From a candidate division TA06 bacterium 32_111 (GTDB lineage: Bacteria; Hydrothermota; 32-111), in the NCBI GenBank assembly GCA_001508335.1, contig LGFX01000006.1:1-64000 (forward strand): a stretch of 64,000 nucleotides of DNA. Direction: 5' to 3'. The number at the start of each line of letters is the position of its first letter. Position 1 is the stretch's first letter. Position numbers and translations under genes: made by a program. The notes under the pieces are model-generated. The model made no database searches. It was given only the letters and a program-made list of their open reading frames with translations, and had not been told where the DNA came from. This document shows positions 16,524-25,098 of the stretch, piece by piece.

Positions 16524-17437
16524 TGCTTTACATTTCCCTTTTTCTTTTATTCTCATTTTGCTCATTTTTGATGTCAGGTATAGAAACTTCTTTCTTCTCA
16601 CTTTCAGAGTTTGAACTACATAAACTATCAAAAAAGATAAATTTTTTAAAAGAAATCTCAAAAAATAAAAATATCTTTTTATTTTTTTTAATATCTTTAA
16701 ATACCTTTGCAAATGTTGGAATAGTTGTCTTTGCTAACAACATTTTTAGTTTGATAGGACTGGGCGATTATTTGAAAATATTAGAGGTATTTTTTTTACT
16801 TTTATACATTTTATTTCTCTGTGAGATACTTCCAAAAACACTTTCGATTTACAAAAAAAATTTATTTTTAAAAAGTTTTTACTTTTTTCTTCCACTCTTT
16901 AAAGTTTTTAAAATCATTTTAAAAATCTTTCTGAAGGAAAAAAACATAAAGATCAAAAAGATAGAGACAGATTTCGATTCTATATACGACTTTCTTGAAG
17001 AACATAAGGAGAGTATTGAGAACGAATTCTTATTTTTGAAAAGTTATAGCGAATTGAAGGATGTGAAAATTTTTGAGTTTTCGCAACAACCCGAAAAGAT
17101 AATTAGCATAAAAAAGGGTAGTTTGGTAAAAGATGCTATATCGATTTACAGAGAGAAAAACTTTTCAAGAATACCTGTTTTTGAAAATGGAAAACCTGTA
17201 GGAGTACTTTATTTGAAAGATCTTCTTTTTAAAGATGAAATGGAAAAGATAGATAAATATTCTAAAGATTTCGAAAGAGTTGATTATGAGAGCAGGTTGT
17301 ATGAGGTTTTCAATTTGATGATAAACAAAAAAACTCATATTGTTTTGATTTTCAAAGATAACGATTTTTACTCCATCGTTACACTTGAAGATATTATAAA
17401 TAAAATTTTAAAAGGTTTAAAAATAACGAATGTTTAA
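16523..17437 (+). CDS. CNNM/CBS-domain membrane protein, CorC-like, short form
   Basis: A 304-residue protein with an N-terminal DUF21/CNNM transmembrane domain (helices within about 1-130, including the GIETSFFSLSEFEL motif) and two CBS domains (about 190-300) with ARIPVFENGKPVGVLYLKD-like strands. It lacks the C-terminal CorC/HlyC domain found in its neighbour. Members of the family are implicated in Mg2+ or divalent cation transport. The ATG overlaps the ybeY stop by one base, replacing a TTG one codon earlier. The two tandem paralogues probably form a heteromer. Confidence 0.8.
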   Translation: MLYISLFLLFSFCSFLMSGIETSFFSLSEFELHKLSKKINFLKEISKNKNIFLFFLISLNTFANVGIVVFANNIFSLIGLGDYLKILEVFFLLLYILFLCEILPKTLSIYKKNLFLKSFYFFLPLFKVFKIILKIFLKEKNIKIKKIETDFDSIYDFLEEHKESIENEFLFLKSYSELKDVKIFEFSQQPEKIISIKKGSLVKDAISIYREKNFSRIPVFENGKPVGVLYLKDLLFKDEMEKIDKYSKDFERVDYESRLYEVFNLMINKKTHIVLIFKDNDFYSIVTLEDIINKILKGLKITNV

Positions 17438-18638
17438 CCTATTTTTTGCTTTTATCTTCCTTATCCTTTCTTCATTTTTCTCAGCGAGTGAGATGTCCTT
17501 TGTTTCATCGAACAAAGTTTTTTTGAAGATACTTTCCAAAAAAAGTAAACATTACTTAAACCTTGTAAATTTTTTGAAGAGACCCCAAAACTATCTTTAC
17601 ACTATTCTTATCTCTAACAATCTAACGAATATTCTTATAACTACCTTTGTTGAAAGATTTTTTGTACACAAAAATTTAAACATTTCGCCAATTTTCTCTA
17701 CCATCTACATTTCCTTTATAGTGATGATTTTTGGAGAGATTATCCCTAAATTTTTAGTTTCAGAAAAGAGTGAGTTTTTTGCTCTTTTTTTCTTTTACCC
17801 CATAAAGGTTTTGTACTTTCTACTCTTTCCTTTAATAAAGATAATAACCAATTTGAACAGAATCTTTTTAAGAAGGGAACATTATAACAGGATGATACTT
17901 GAGAGTGAAAATATAAAAGAGATTCTTTTAAAGAATCTTGATTTCAAAGGTGATACAGGTATAGAAGAGGATATTGTAAAGGGAATATTCAAAATTAAAG
18001 ACAGGAAGGTAAAAGATATTTCTGTTAAAAGGAAGGAAGTTTTGATGATCCCTTCCGATATAAAAATTGAAGATTTGAAGGATATTTTAAAAAGTACAAA
18101 AAAGATTTATTCAAGGATACCTGTCTGGGAAAATAGCATAGATAACATTCTTGGTGTTTTGAACATTTTCGATATTCTGAAAACTGGTGATGTGGAGATA
18201 AAAAACATTTTAAGAAAACCCCTATTTGTAAGTGAGTCGATATCTATTGGAAATCTATTGAAAGAGATGAACGATTTTAAAGAAAGTTTTGCTATAGTGA
18301 TAGATGAGTATGGAGGTTTTGAAGGTATAGTAACAAAAGAGGATGTTGTTGAAGTTATTTTTGGAGATATCGAAGATGAGCATGATAGATTTATAGAAGA
18401 AGATTACACACTTGGAATTGAAAAAGGGGAGATCCCGATAGATGATTTTTGTGAGAAGTACAATGTGAAAATTAAAAATGGTCATTTTACAACTCTTTCA
18501 GGTTATATTATTTATGTTTTGAAAAGATTCCCTGAGAAGAATGATATTGTAATTGTTGATAATAAGATTAAAATAATTGTTCTTGAGGTAAAAAATATGG
18601 TTGTTAAAAAAGTTAAAGTAGAGGAGATAGTAAAATGA
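17430..18638 (+). CDS. CorC/HlyC-type cation transporter (CNNM-CBS-CorC)
   Basis: A 402-residue paralogue of the preceding gene: DUF21 membrane domain with SASEMSFVSSNKVFL (about 1-160), paired CBS domains (about 190-310; SRIPVWENSIDNILGVLN and EYGGFEGIVTKEDVVE), and a C-terminal CorC/HlyC domain (about 320-400) that starts with an EIPIDDFCEKY segment. Such proteins are usually annotated as hemolysins, but the better supported role is divalent cation transport or sensing. It overlaps both neighbours (8 nt upstream, 4 nt downstream). Confidence 0.88.
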   Translation: MFNLFFAFIFLILSSFFSASEMSFVSSNKVFLKILSKKSKHYLNLVNFLKRPQNYLYTILISNNLTNILITTFVERFFVHKNLNISPIFSTIYISFIVMIFGEIIPKFLVSEKSEFFALFFFYPIKVLYFLLFPLIKIITNLNRIFLRREHYNRMILESENIKEILLKNLDFKGDTGIEEDIVKGIFKIKDRKVKDISVKRKEVLMIPSDIKIEDLKDILKSTKKIYSRIPVWENSIDNILGVLNIFDILKTGDVEIKNILRKPLFVSESISIGNLLKEMNDFKESFAIVIDEYGGFEGIVTKEDVVEVIFGDIEDEHDRFIEEDYTLGIEKGEIPIDDFCEKYNVKIKNGHFTTLSGYIIYVLKRFPEKNDIVIVDNKIKIIVLEVKNMVVKKVKVEEIVK

Positions 18639-19474
18639 GGATAAATACAAAAGACGTTTTTTATCTCGCTTTGGGAATAATACTCTGTTCGGTTGGATAT
18701 ACATTTTTTCTTGTTCCAGGAAAGATAAGTACCGGTGGAATAGCAGGTATTTCTATGGTTTTACACCACCTTTTCAAAACACCTTTTGGTATAGTTCTTA
18801 TAGTACTTAACGTTCCATTACTAATAATAAGTATAAAAATGTTCGGAACATTATTCGTTGTAAGAACATTGGTTTCAATATTTCTTATAGGTTTTCTTTC
18901 AGATTTACTCACCTATTTAAAGTTTTTGATTTTTGAAGGTAACCAACTCCTTGCCACACTTTATGGAGGAGTAATTTTAGGAATTGGGCTTGGTTTCATA
19001 TTCAAGGGAAAAGGTTCAACTGGTGGAAGTGATATAATTGGAAGGTTGATAAACAGATACACTTCAATATCTATTGGAACATCTATTTTTATAGTTGATT
19101 CTATAGTTATAGGATTAACAGGAATTGTTTTTAAAAGTTATGAACTGATACTGTACTCCTACCTTTCCCTTTACCTTTCATCCAAAATGATAGATCTTGT
19201 TCTTGAAGGTCAGGATTATGCAAAAGGAGTTTTCATATTCACAAACAAACCAGAAAAGATATCGGATGAGATAATGAATAAATTGAGAAGAGGTGTCTCA
19301 GGTTTTGAAGGAAAAGGGATGTATTCTAAAGAGAACAAAACCGTACTTTACTGTGTAGTCGCAAGGAGAGAATTATCGATTTTGAACAAGATCATCGAAG
19401 AGATAGATAGGGATGCTTTTGTTGTTGTAGAGAATGTTTATGAAGTTATGGGAAAGGGTTTCCCGAGAAGATGA
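18635..19474 (+). CDS. YitT family membrane protein (DUF161/DUF2179)
   Basis: A 279-residue protein with about five transmembrane helices. The N-terminal half has the GKISTGGIAGISM motif and the middle has GKGSTGGSDIIGRL, the paired glycine-rich loops of the YitT family. The soluble C-terminal DUF2179 domain (about 205-279) contains KISDEIMNKLRRGVSGFEGKGMY. The family's substrate is not established. It shares ATGA overlaps with both neighbours. Confidence 0.88.
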   Translation: MRINTKDVFYLALGIILCSVGYTFFLVPGKISTGGIAGISMVLHHLFKTPFGIVLIVLNVPLLIISIKMFGTLFVVRTLVSIFLIGFLSDLLTYLKFLIFEGNQLLATLYGGVILGIGLGFIFKGKGSTGGSDIIGRLINRYTSISIGTSIFIVDSIVIGLTGIVFKSYELILYSYLSLYLSSKMIDLVLEGQDYAKGVFIFTNKPEKISDEIMNKLRRGVSGFEGKGMYSKENKTVLYCVVARRELSILNKIIEEIDRDAFVVVENVYEVMGKGFPRR

Positions 19475-20019
19475 TAAAAACAAACTATATAGAGACTGAA
19501 TGTATCGTGTTCAAAAAAAGAAAATACCTTGAAAGTAGTGCAATTTTAGAGGTTTTTACACCTATATTTGGATGTAAGAATTTTTTAGTTAAAGGTATTT
19601 TTAGGAAAAACAAGAGATTCTACTCGCCACTTGAGCAGTTATCGGTCAACTCCGTTCAGATATTTTATAAAGAAAATAGGGAACTAAATGTAATTACAAA
19701 AGCCTACCTTCTCTTCTACCCTATGGGAGTAATTAAGGATTTGAATAAATTCAATTTCGCGGTTGAGATGATAAGAATTCTAAGAAAACAAAAATTCCCG
19801 ACAGAGAGTGTTCAAAAACTGTATGAACTTTTAAAAGTAACTCTGAACATTCTTGATAAAAGTCAAAAAAGTGATGAGGTTTACCACAATTTTCTTGAAA
19901 AATATTTAGATATTGAAGGATATATGAATGATAGGATAAAAAGTGAAAACATTAAAAGGATGTTATTAAAAGAAAGGATAAAACATTATGAAAGTATAAT
20001 AGAAAGGACAGTGGGATGA
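19471..20019 (+). CDS. recO: DNA repair protein RecO, short form
   Basis: A 182-residue protein matching the RecO N-terminal OB fold (ETECIVFKKRKYLESSAILEVFTPIFG, then GIFRKNKRFYSPLEQLS) and part of the helical domain. RecO loads RecA onto SSB-coated gaps with RecR. Typical RecO proteins are around 240 residues and often carry a Cys4 zinc site in the C-terminal region; that site is absent and the protein stops early, with a normal overlap to the next gene, so it looks like a natural minimal form rather than a frameshift. Confidence 0.75.
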   Translation: MIKTNYIETECIVFKKRKYLESSAILEVFTPIFGCKNFLVKGIFRKNKRFYSPLEQLSVNSVQIFYKENRELNVITKAYLLFYPMGVIKDLNKFNFAVEMIRILRKQKFPTESVQKLYELLKVTLNILDKSQKSDEVYHNFLEKYLDIEGYMNDRIKSENIKRMLLKERIKHYESIIERTVG

Positions 20020-20678
20020 AAAATTATAAGGGTGTAATATTCGATCTGGATGGAACTTTAACGGATTCAAAAGAAGGTATAATAGATTCACTTGATTATT
20101 CACTAAAACATTTTAAAGTTAAAGTTGAAAGGGAAAGTTTGGGGAGATATATTGGAGAACCTCTATTCAAAATTTATAGAGAAGTTTTAAAAACTGATGA
20201 TAGAGAGAAGATAGATCTTGCTATTAGATTGTATAGGGAGAATTTTGAGGTTGAAGGTATGTTTAAAAATAGAGTTTACGACGGTGTTGAAAGACTTCTT
20301 TATGAACTCAAACTTTCAGGGAAAGATATTTTCCTTGCTACTATCAAACCAACGAAATTCGCTACAAAGATTTTAACCCATTTTTCTCTAATAAAATATT
20401 TTAAAGGTGTTCTTGGAACAGAAATGGATGGGAAAAACTCAAGCAAAGAGGAACTGATAGGTCTTATAATAGAAAAGTACAAAATGGATAAAAATGAGGT
20501 TGTGATGGTTGGTGATAGGAAGAGTGATTACGATGGAGCAAAATATAATGGTATAGATTCGATAATAGTTGGTTATGGTTATATTGATGAGAATGAAAAA
20601 AAGTTGATAGAACCAACATTTTTTGTGGATGGAATTTTAGAACTTAAAAAAATTTTGATAGGGGGAAAGGATGGGTGA
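20016..20678 (+). CDS. HAD-family phosphatase (phosphoglycolate phosphatase-like)
   Basis: A 220-residue HAD hydrolase. Motif I is FDLDGTLTDS with the nucleophile and acid Asp pair. Motif II is the Thr in FLATIKP. Motif III is the conserved Lys around SSKEEL, and motif IV is VMVGDRKSDYDGA. A helical cap between motifs I and II places it in the Gph/PgmB subgroup. The natural substrate cannot be deduced from sequence alone. Confidence 0.85.
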   Translation: MKNYKGVIFDLDGTLTDSKEGIIDSLDYSLKHFKVKVERESLGRYIGEPLFKIYREVLKTDDREKIDLAIRLYRENFEVEGMFKNRVYDGVERLLYELKLSGKDIFLATIKPTKFATKILTHFSLIKYFKGVLGTEMDGKNSSKEELIGLIIEKYKMDKNEVVMVGDRKSDYDGAKYNGIDSIIVGYGYIDENEKKLIEPTFFVDGILELKKILIGGKDG

Positions 20679-21330
20679 AATATGTTTCGATATTGAAACT
20701 TTGGGAATCGATGATGAAAATCTGGATGATAAAATTTTAGAATATTTTGTAAACAGGGAAGAAGGTTTTAAAGAGAAGAAAGGTTTATATCCTTTTTCTG
20801 GAAAGATTATCGCTATATCGATTCTTGATGTTGATAAAAATTTAATCGAAACTTTCTATTACTCGTCCCAGAGTTCTCTTTTTGATAACAGGTTTGTTGA
20901 TGATCACTTCGGTTTTAAAAGAATTTTTATAGTTTGTGATGAAAAGGAAATGCTTAAAAATTTCTACGATAGGGTAAAAAATGCAAGAAGGTTCATAACC
21001 TTCAACGGCCTTAGATTCGATTGTCCTTTTATAACATTCAGGGCAATAATAAACCGAATTACTCCAACGAGAAATATAAACACTCCAAGATTCAAAAGGG
21101 AAGAGCACTACGATATATACGATGTTTTAACTCTATCTGGACTCGTTAAAGGAAATTCTTTGGATATATACTGTAAAGTTTTTGATATACCTTCTCCAAA
21201 AGAGAACATGTCCGGAAAGGATGTTGAGAAATTCTTTAGAGAGGGAAAATTTTTGGATATCGCTAAATATTGTTCTCTGGATGTTTATTCAACTTTTCTT
21301 CTATACCGGAAGATTAAAGATTATTTCTGA
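20671..21330 (+). CDS. Predicted 3'-5' exonuclease, DEDDy type
   Basis: A 219-residue RNase-H-fold exonuclease resembling the proofreading domain of family B polymerases but with no polymerase attached. Exo I is CFDIETLG (Asp and Glu), Exo II is FNGLRFDCPF, and Exo III is YCSLDVYS with the Tyr of the DEDDy class. An IYDVLTLSG segment is also typical. It probably trims DNA or RNA 3' ends. It is the last gene of the phoH operon, and its end overlaps the convergent GGDEF gene by 10 nt with no terminator visible between them. Confidence 0.8.
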   Translation: MGEICFDIETLGIDDENLDDKILEYFVNREEGFKEKKGLYPFSGKIIAISILDVDKNLIETFYYSSQSSLFDNRFVDDHFGFKRIFIVCDEKEMLKNFYDRVKNARRFITFNGLRFDCPFITFRAIINRITPTRNINTPRFKREEHYDIYDVLTLSGLVKGNSLDIYCKVFDIPSPKENMSGKDVEKFFREGKFLDIAKYCSLDVYSTFLLYRKIKDYF

Positions 21331-23318
21331 TACCTTACAACTCTGTTTCTACCAAATTCTTTGGCTTTGTATAGCGCACTATCTGCATAGTTTATAAGGA
21401 GGTTCTTCTCTTTTGTGTCATCGGGAAAAAGAGAGAAACCTATACTTACCGTAACTTTAAGTTCTTCCTCTTTTACCTTAATTTTCTTTTCCTCTATCTT
21501 TCTTCTGATATTTTCAAAAACATTTTCAAAAGAATCATCCTTGATGTTTGTTAAAACTATAACAAACTCCTCTCCGCCATACCTTGCAACGAGATCGGTT
21601 TTTCTCACAGATTCGTTGAGTATCCCAGCAATATGTTTTAACACCTGATCACCTATCTGATGTCCATAGGTATCGTTAAATTTTTTAAAATGGTCTATAT
21701 CTAAAAGACCGAGAGAAACTTTTTTTTCACTTCTCTGAGCGTTTAAAAGTATCTTTGATAGTTCATCCTGAAAGAATCTATGGTTGTATATACCTGTCAA
21801 GCCATCTTTTATAGCAAGGTCTTTTGTCCTCTGGTAAAGGAAAGATTTTTCTGATGCGGTTTTGGATATATCGGAAATGAAATTCAAAAGGAAAATTTTA
21901 GCTGGATCTAACAAAATTTTTTCTTTCAAGATCATAATCAAAAAAATTTTCTTTTCGTCATCAAAGAAAATTGGAATGGAAATGGCTGCATCGAAAAGCC
22001 CTATGCCATCCCCCTTATAAAAAAGGTACATTGGAATCTCTCTATCTTTAAGGTTCGTTTTGTAGTATACTTTATCTTTAAGAGCAAAGAAGAGAAAACT
22101 CTTTTCCGAAATTTTTTCTGAAAAATTTTTGATAGTGGAATCCGTCATAAGCACTTTTAAATTATCTTTCTGGAAGGAAACGAGAAAATAGTTTGTATAA
22201 TTTATCACCATTTTCAAAGATTCCGTTACTGTTCTTATTATCTCTTCAAAGTCGAAAGTTTTTGAAAGTTTATGGGTTATATCGTTTAAAATTGAAATCA
22301 CGGTTGCTTCAGTTTTTGCCTGTTGAGCGTACTCTGCGAAGTTCAAAATCATTCCTATCTGATCGGAAAAAAGTTTCGTTGTCTCCATATCTTTATCGGT
22401 GAACTTTTCTTCATTCCCATCGTCAACATATAGGACCCCAACACATTCTCCAGATTTTATTACAGGCAGAGAGATTATAGATCTTACCACGGTGTCATTT
22501 CTGTATAGAGACAATTTTGAAATATCCCCTATAAAAAGGTTATCCTTTATACTCTTGTGATCTCTAACTACAGAGTAAAGGAAGTTCCCTCTGTTGGAAA
22601 GGGTTTTTTTTAAATTTATCTCCTCTGAAGAAATACCAGCCTCTATGAAAAGGTAATCATTATCCTTGTTGTATAGAAAAAATATTACGCTCTTACAGTT
22701 TAAAAGTGTTCTTAAAGTTGAAAGAAGAGAAATTATTGCCTCATCGATAATGTTTACAATCATCCTGTTTCTTTCAGAATAATCATTTAGAATTTTTTCC
22801 TTCTCAAGCATGAAAGGTGAAACTTCAATTATTTTATTTTTTGATCTAATATTTTCAAACCTTTCTTCAAGGCTCTTCTTTTTTGATTTTTCTTTACCAG
22901 TGAGAATTAAAGAGATAGAAGTTAGAATTGTTAGGAATATAGAGAATACAATTTTATCCTGATTGTAAAAGAGTGTCCGTATCCATAGGAAAATAACGAA
23001 AAGAACGAAATAGAATAAGACCTTTTTCCTGTCATAATCTAAAATCTGAAGAACTATTGAAAAAGAGAGAATTACAAAATATAGAAACCATCCGAAATTA
23101 TTTTCAAGAAATGGAACAACGAATGTTATAGGGATTAAAAAGATGAGGTGGTTTAAATAAAAGAAAAATCTTATAAAATAGAGAGAAAGAAAAATTAAAA
23201 ATATTATGGTTAAAGTAAGTTGATAGATTAGAGAAACATTGAAATTGAAAACAACATTACCTATAAGGGATGTTATGAAAAGTATAAATATAAAAAGTGT
23301 CAAGTTCAGGTTCTTCAT
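21321..23318 (-). CDS. Membrane diguanylate cyclase with GAF sensors
   Basis: A 665-residue protein with several hydrophobic helices in the first 145 residues, a charged linker, two GAF-like domains (about 185-330 and 345-490), and a C-terminal GGDEF domain (about 500-665). The active site is ARYGGEEF, and an RKTD inhibitory I-site lies five residues upstream, so it should make cyclic di-GMP and be product-inhibited. No PilZ or EAL partner is in the window. A TTGACT-17-TATAAT promoter lies 8 nt before the ATG without a ribosome site, so a leaderless transcript is likely. Confidence 0.9.
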   Translation of the reverse strand: MKNLNLTLFIFILFITSLIGNVVFNFNVSLIYQLTLTIIFLIFLSLYFIRFFFYLNHLIFLIPITFVVPFLENNFGWFLYFVILSFSIVLQILDYDRKKVLFYFVLFVIFLWIRTLFYNQDKIVFSIFLTILTSISLILTGKEKSKKKSLEERFENIRSKNKIIEVSPFMLEKEKILNDYSERNRMIVNIIDEAIISLLSTLRTLLNCKSVIFFLYNKDNDYLFIEAGISSEEINLKKTLSNRGNFLYSVVRDHKSIKDNLFIGDISKLSLYRNDTVVRSIISLPVIKSGECVGVLYVDDGNEEKFTDKDMETTKLFSDQIGMILNFAEYAQQAKTEATVISILNDITHKLSKTFDFEEIIRTVTESLKMVINYTNYFLVSFQKDNLKVLMTDSTIKNFSEKISEKSFLFFALKDKVYYKTNLKDREIPMYLFYKGDGIGLFDAAISIPIFFDDEKKIFLIMILKEKILLDPAKIFLLNFISDISKTASEKSFLYQRTKDLAIKDGLTGIYNHRFFQDELSKILLNAQRSEKKVSLGLLDIDHFKKFNDTYGHQIGDQVLKHIAGILNESVRKTDLVARYGGEEFVIVLTNIKDDSFENVFENIRRKIEEKKIKVKEEELKVTVSIGFSLFPDDTKEKNLLINYADSALYKAKEFGRNRVVRYQK

Positions 23319-23326
23319 AAAAGTTT

Positions 23327-23355
23327 ATTATATTGAGAATATATTAAAGAGTCAA
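23327..23355 (-). promoter_or_regulatory. Promoter for the diguanylate cyclase
   Basis: Minus strand TTGACT (23355-23350), 17-bp spacer, TATAAT (23332-23327). The -10 ends 8 nt before the ATG at 23318 and no Shine-Dalgarno is present. Confidence 0.75.
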
Positions 23356-23363
23356 TTATTATA

Positions 23364-23391
23364 TTGATTTTTAAATAAAAAGAGTTATATT
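23364..23391 (+). promoter_or_regulatory. Promoter for the dnaG-rpoD operon
   Basis: TTGATT (23364-23369), 16-bp spacer, TATATT (23386-23391), then 6 nt to the dnaG ATG. There is no ribosome-binding site, so dnaG is probably leaderless. Its -35 is back to back with that of the divergent GGDEF gene (8 nt apart). Confidence 0.7.
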
Positions 23392-23397
23392 AATTTT

Positions 23398-25098
23398 ATG
23401 TTCAACTATGAAGACCTGATTTTCAAAATTAAAGAGTTAAACCCCATTGACTCCGTTATTTCAGAGTATGTTAAGTTGAAAAAAAGTGGTAAATCATTAA
23501 AAGGACTATGCCCATTCCATTCTGAAAAAACTCCATCCTTTTTCGTAAATACTCAGGGAGGCTATTTTTATTGTTTTGGATGTGGAAAGGGTGGTGATGT
23601 TATAACTTTTATTCAGTACATTGAAAATGTTGATTTTAAGGATGCTGTTGAGATACTCGCAAGGAAGAGTGGGATAGATGTAAAAAATTATATCAACAAT
23701 CAGGATAGGGGTATAGCCTCAATAATTTTCGAGGTTAACAGATTCTCATGTGAAGTTTACCAGAACAATCTAAAAAAAAACCAAAATGTTCTCTCTTACC
23801 TTGAAAAAAGAGGGTTGAGTAGGGATGATATATCCTTGTTCATGCTTGGTTATGCTGATGGTAAAAGGACACTTTTAACAAAGATAAATGAAAAAAAGAT
23901 GAGGATAGATGATTTCATAAAAGCGGGACTTGTGGTTAAAAACGATGATGGTAGGTACAGAGAAGTTTTTTACAACAGAATAATGTTCCCCATAATATCC
24001 ATTACAGGAAACATAATAGGATTTGGTGGGAGGGTACTTGGGGATGAAACCCCAAAATATGTTAATACACAAAAGACCCCTGTTTACACGAAAGGTGATT
24101 TTCTGTATGGATTGAATCTCAGCAGGAAGCATATATCTGAGGAAAACTATGCCATCCTTGTTGAAGGGTATATGGATTTCATATCACTTTACAGAAGTGG
24201 TATAAAAAATGTTGTTGCACAACTCGGAACAGCATGTACGGAAAATCAGGCAAAGATCTTAAAAAAATTTTGTGAAAAAGTTGTTATAATGTACGATTCT
24301 GATGATGCTGGACAAAATGCAGCTATGAGGTCGATACCTATTCTTTTAAAGGAGGGTCTTATAGTTGAGGTGTATAAAAATGAAGGTTTCAAAGATCCCG
24401 ATGAACTGGTAAAAAAAGTAGAGAATGTATCATCAGATTTTTTAAAAAAGGATTTTTATGATATCGTAAAATTCTCCTCTTTCTATTTTTTTAAGAGAGA
24501 AAAAGATAGAATGCTTGCCAAAAAACATCTTCTGACTTTTCTTTCAAGTTCTGTCAACAGTATAGAGGATAAATCTTTGAAATTTTTGTATAGGGATATT
24601 GTAAAAAAAGAACTTGGCTTTGAGGTGGATATTACACTAAATAAAGAGAAAGGAAAAAGTGAAGTCGGAAAGGTGGAAAATCAAGGAAACATCTACCTCG
24701 AAATAATTTCACTGATGCTTTCCGATAGGGAAGCATGTAAAACTTTCTGTTCTGAAATTGATGAAGGTGAATTTCTCGATCTTAATCTTAAAGGTGTTTT
24801 CGTTTCTATATGCAATTCTTTAGATGAGAGATGGGAAAACAGTGTTGACTTAATTTTAAAGAATGATAAAATTTCTAATTTTAAGAATAAAATAATTGAA
24901 AGGATGGAATATTTTTCTCAAAATTCACCTGATGAAAAAAAGATAAAGGACATTCTTTCAATTTTAAAGAGAAAAAAATTAGAGAAAAAGATAGAAGAAT
25001 TGAACACCCGGTTAAAAAATTGCACCGATGATGAAGAAAAGGACAGGTTACTTGAGATAAAAACTCTTCTTTTAAAAAAACTTAAAGGGGGAAGATAA
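23398..25098 (+). CDS. dnaG: DNA primase
   Basis: A 566-residue replicative primase. The CHC2 zinc finger uses Cys38, His41, Cys59 and Cys62 (CPFH and CFGC). The catalytic TOPRIM region begins at AILVEGYMDFISLYRSGI with the metal-binding MYDSDDAGQNA. The C-terminal part (about 430-566) is helical, as in the helicase-binding domain. It makes RNA primers for lagging-strand synthesis. It is first in an operon with rpoD, matching the classical macromolecular synthesis operon without rpsU. Confidence 0.96.
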   Translation: MFNYEDLIFKIKELNPIDSVISEYVKLKKSGKSLKGLCPFHSEKTPSFFVNTQGGYFYCFGCGKGGDVITFIQYIENVDFKDAVEILARKSGIDVKNYINNQDRGIASIIFEVNRFSCEVYQNNLKKNQNVLSYLEKRGLSRDDISLFMLGYADGKRTLLTKINEKKMRIDDFIKAGLVVKNDDGRYREVFYNRIMFPIISITGNIIGFGGRVLGDETPKYVNTQKTPVYTKGDFLYGLNLSRKHISEENYAILVEGYMDFISLYRSGIKNVVAQLGTACTENQAKILKKFCEKVVIMYDSDDAGQNAAMRSIPILLKEGLIVEVYKNEGFKDPDELVKKVENVSSDFLKKDFYDIVKFSSFYFFKREKDRMLAKKHLLTFLSSSVNSIEDKSLKFLYRDIVKKELGFEVDITLNKEKGKSEVGKVENQGNIYLEIISLMLSDREACKTFCSEIDEGEFLDLNLKGVFVSICNSLDERWENSVDLILKNDKISNFKNKIIERMEYFSQNSPDEKKIKDILSILKRKKLEKKIEELNTRLKNCTDDEEKDRLLEIKTLLLKKLKGGR

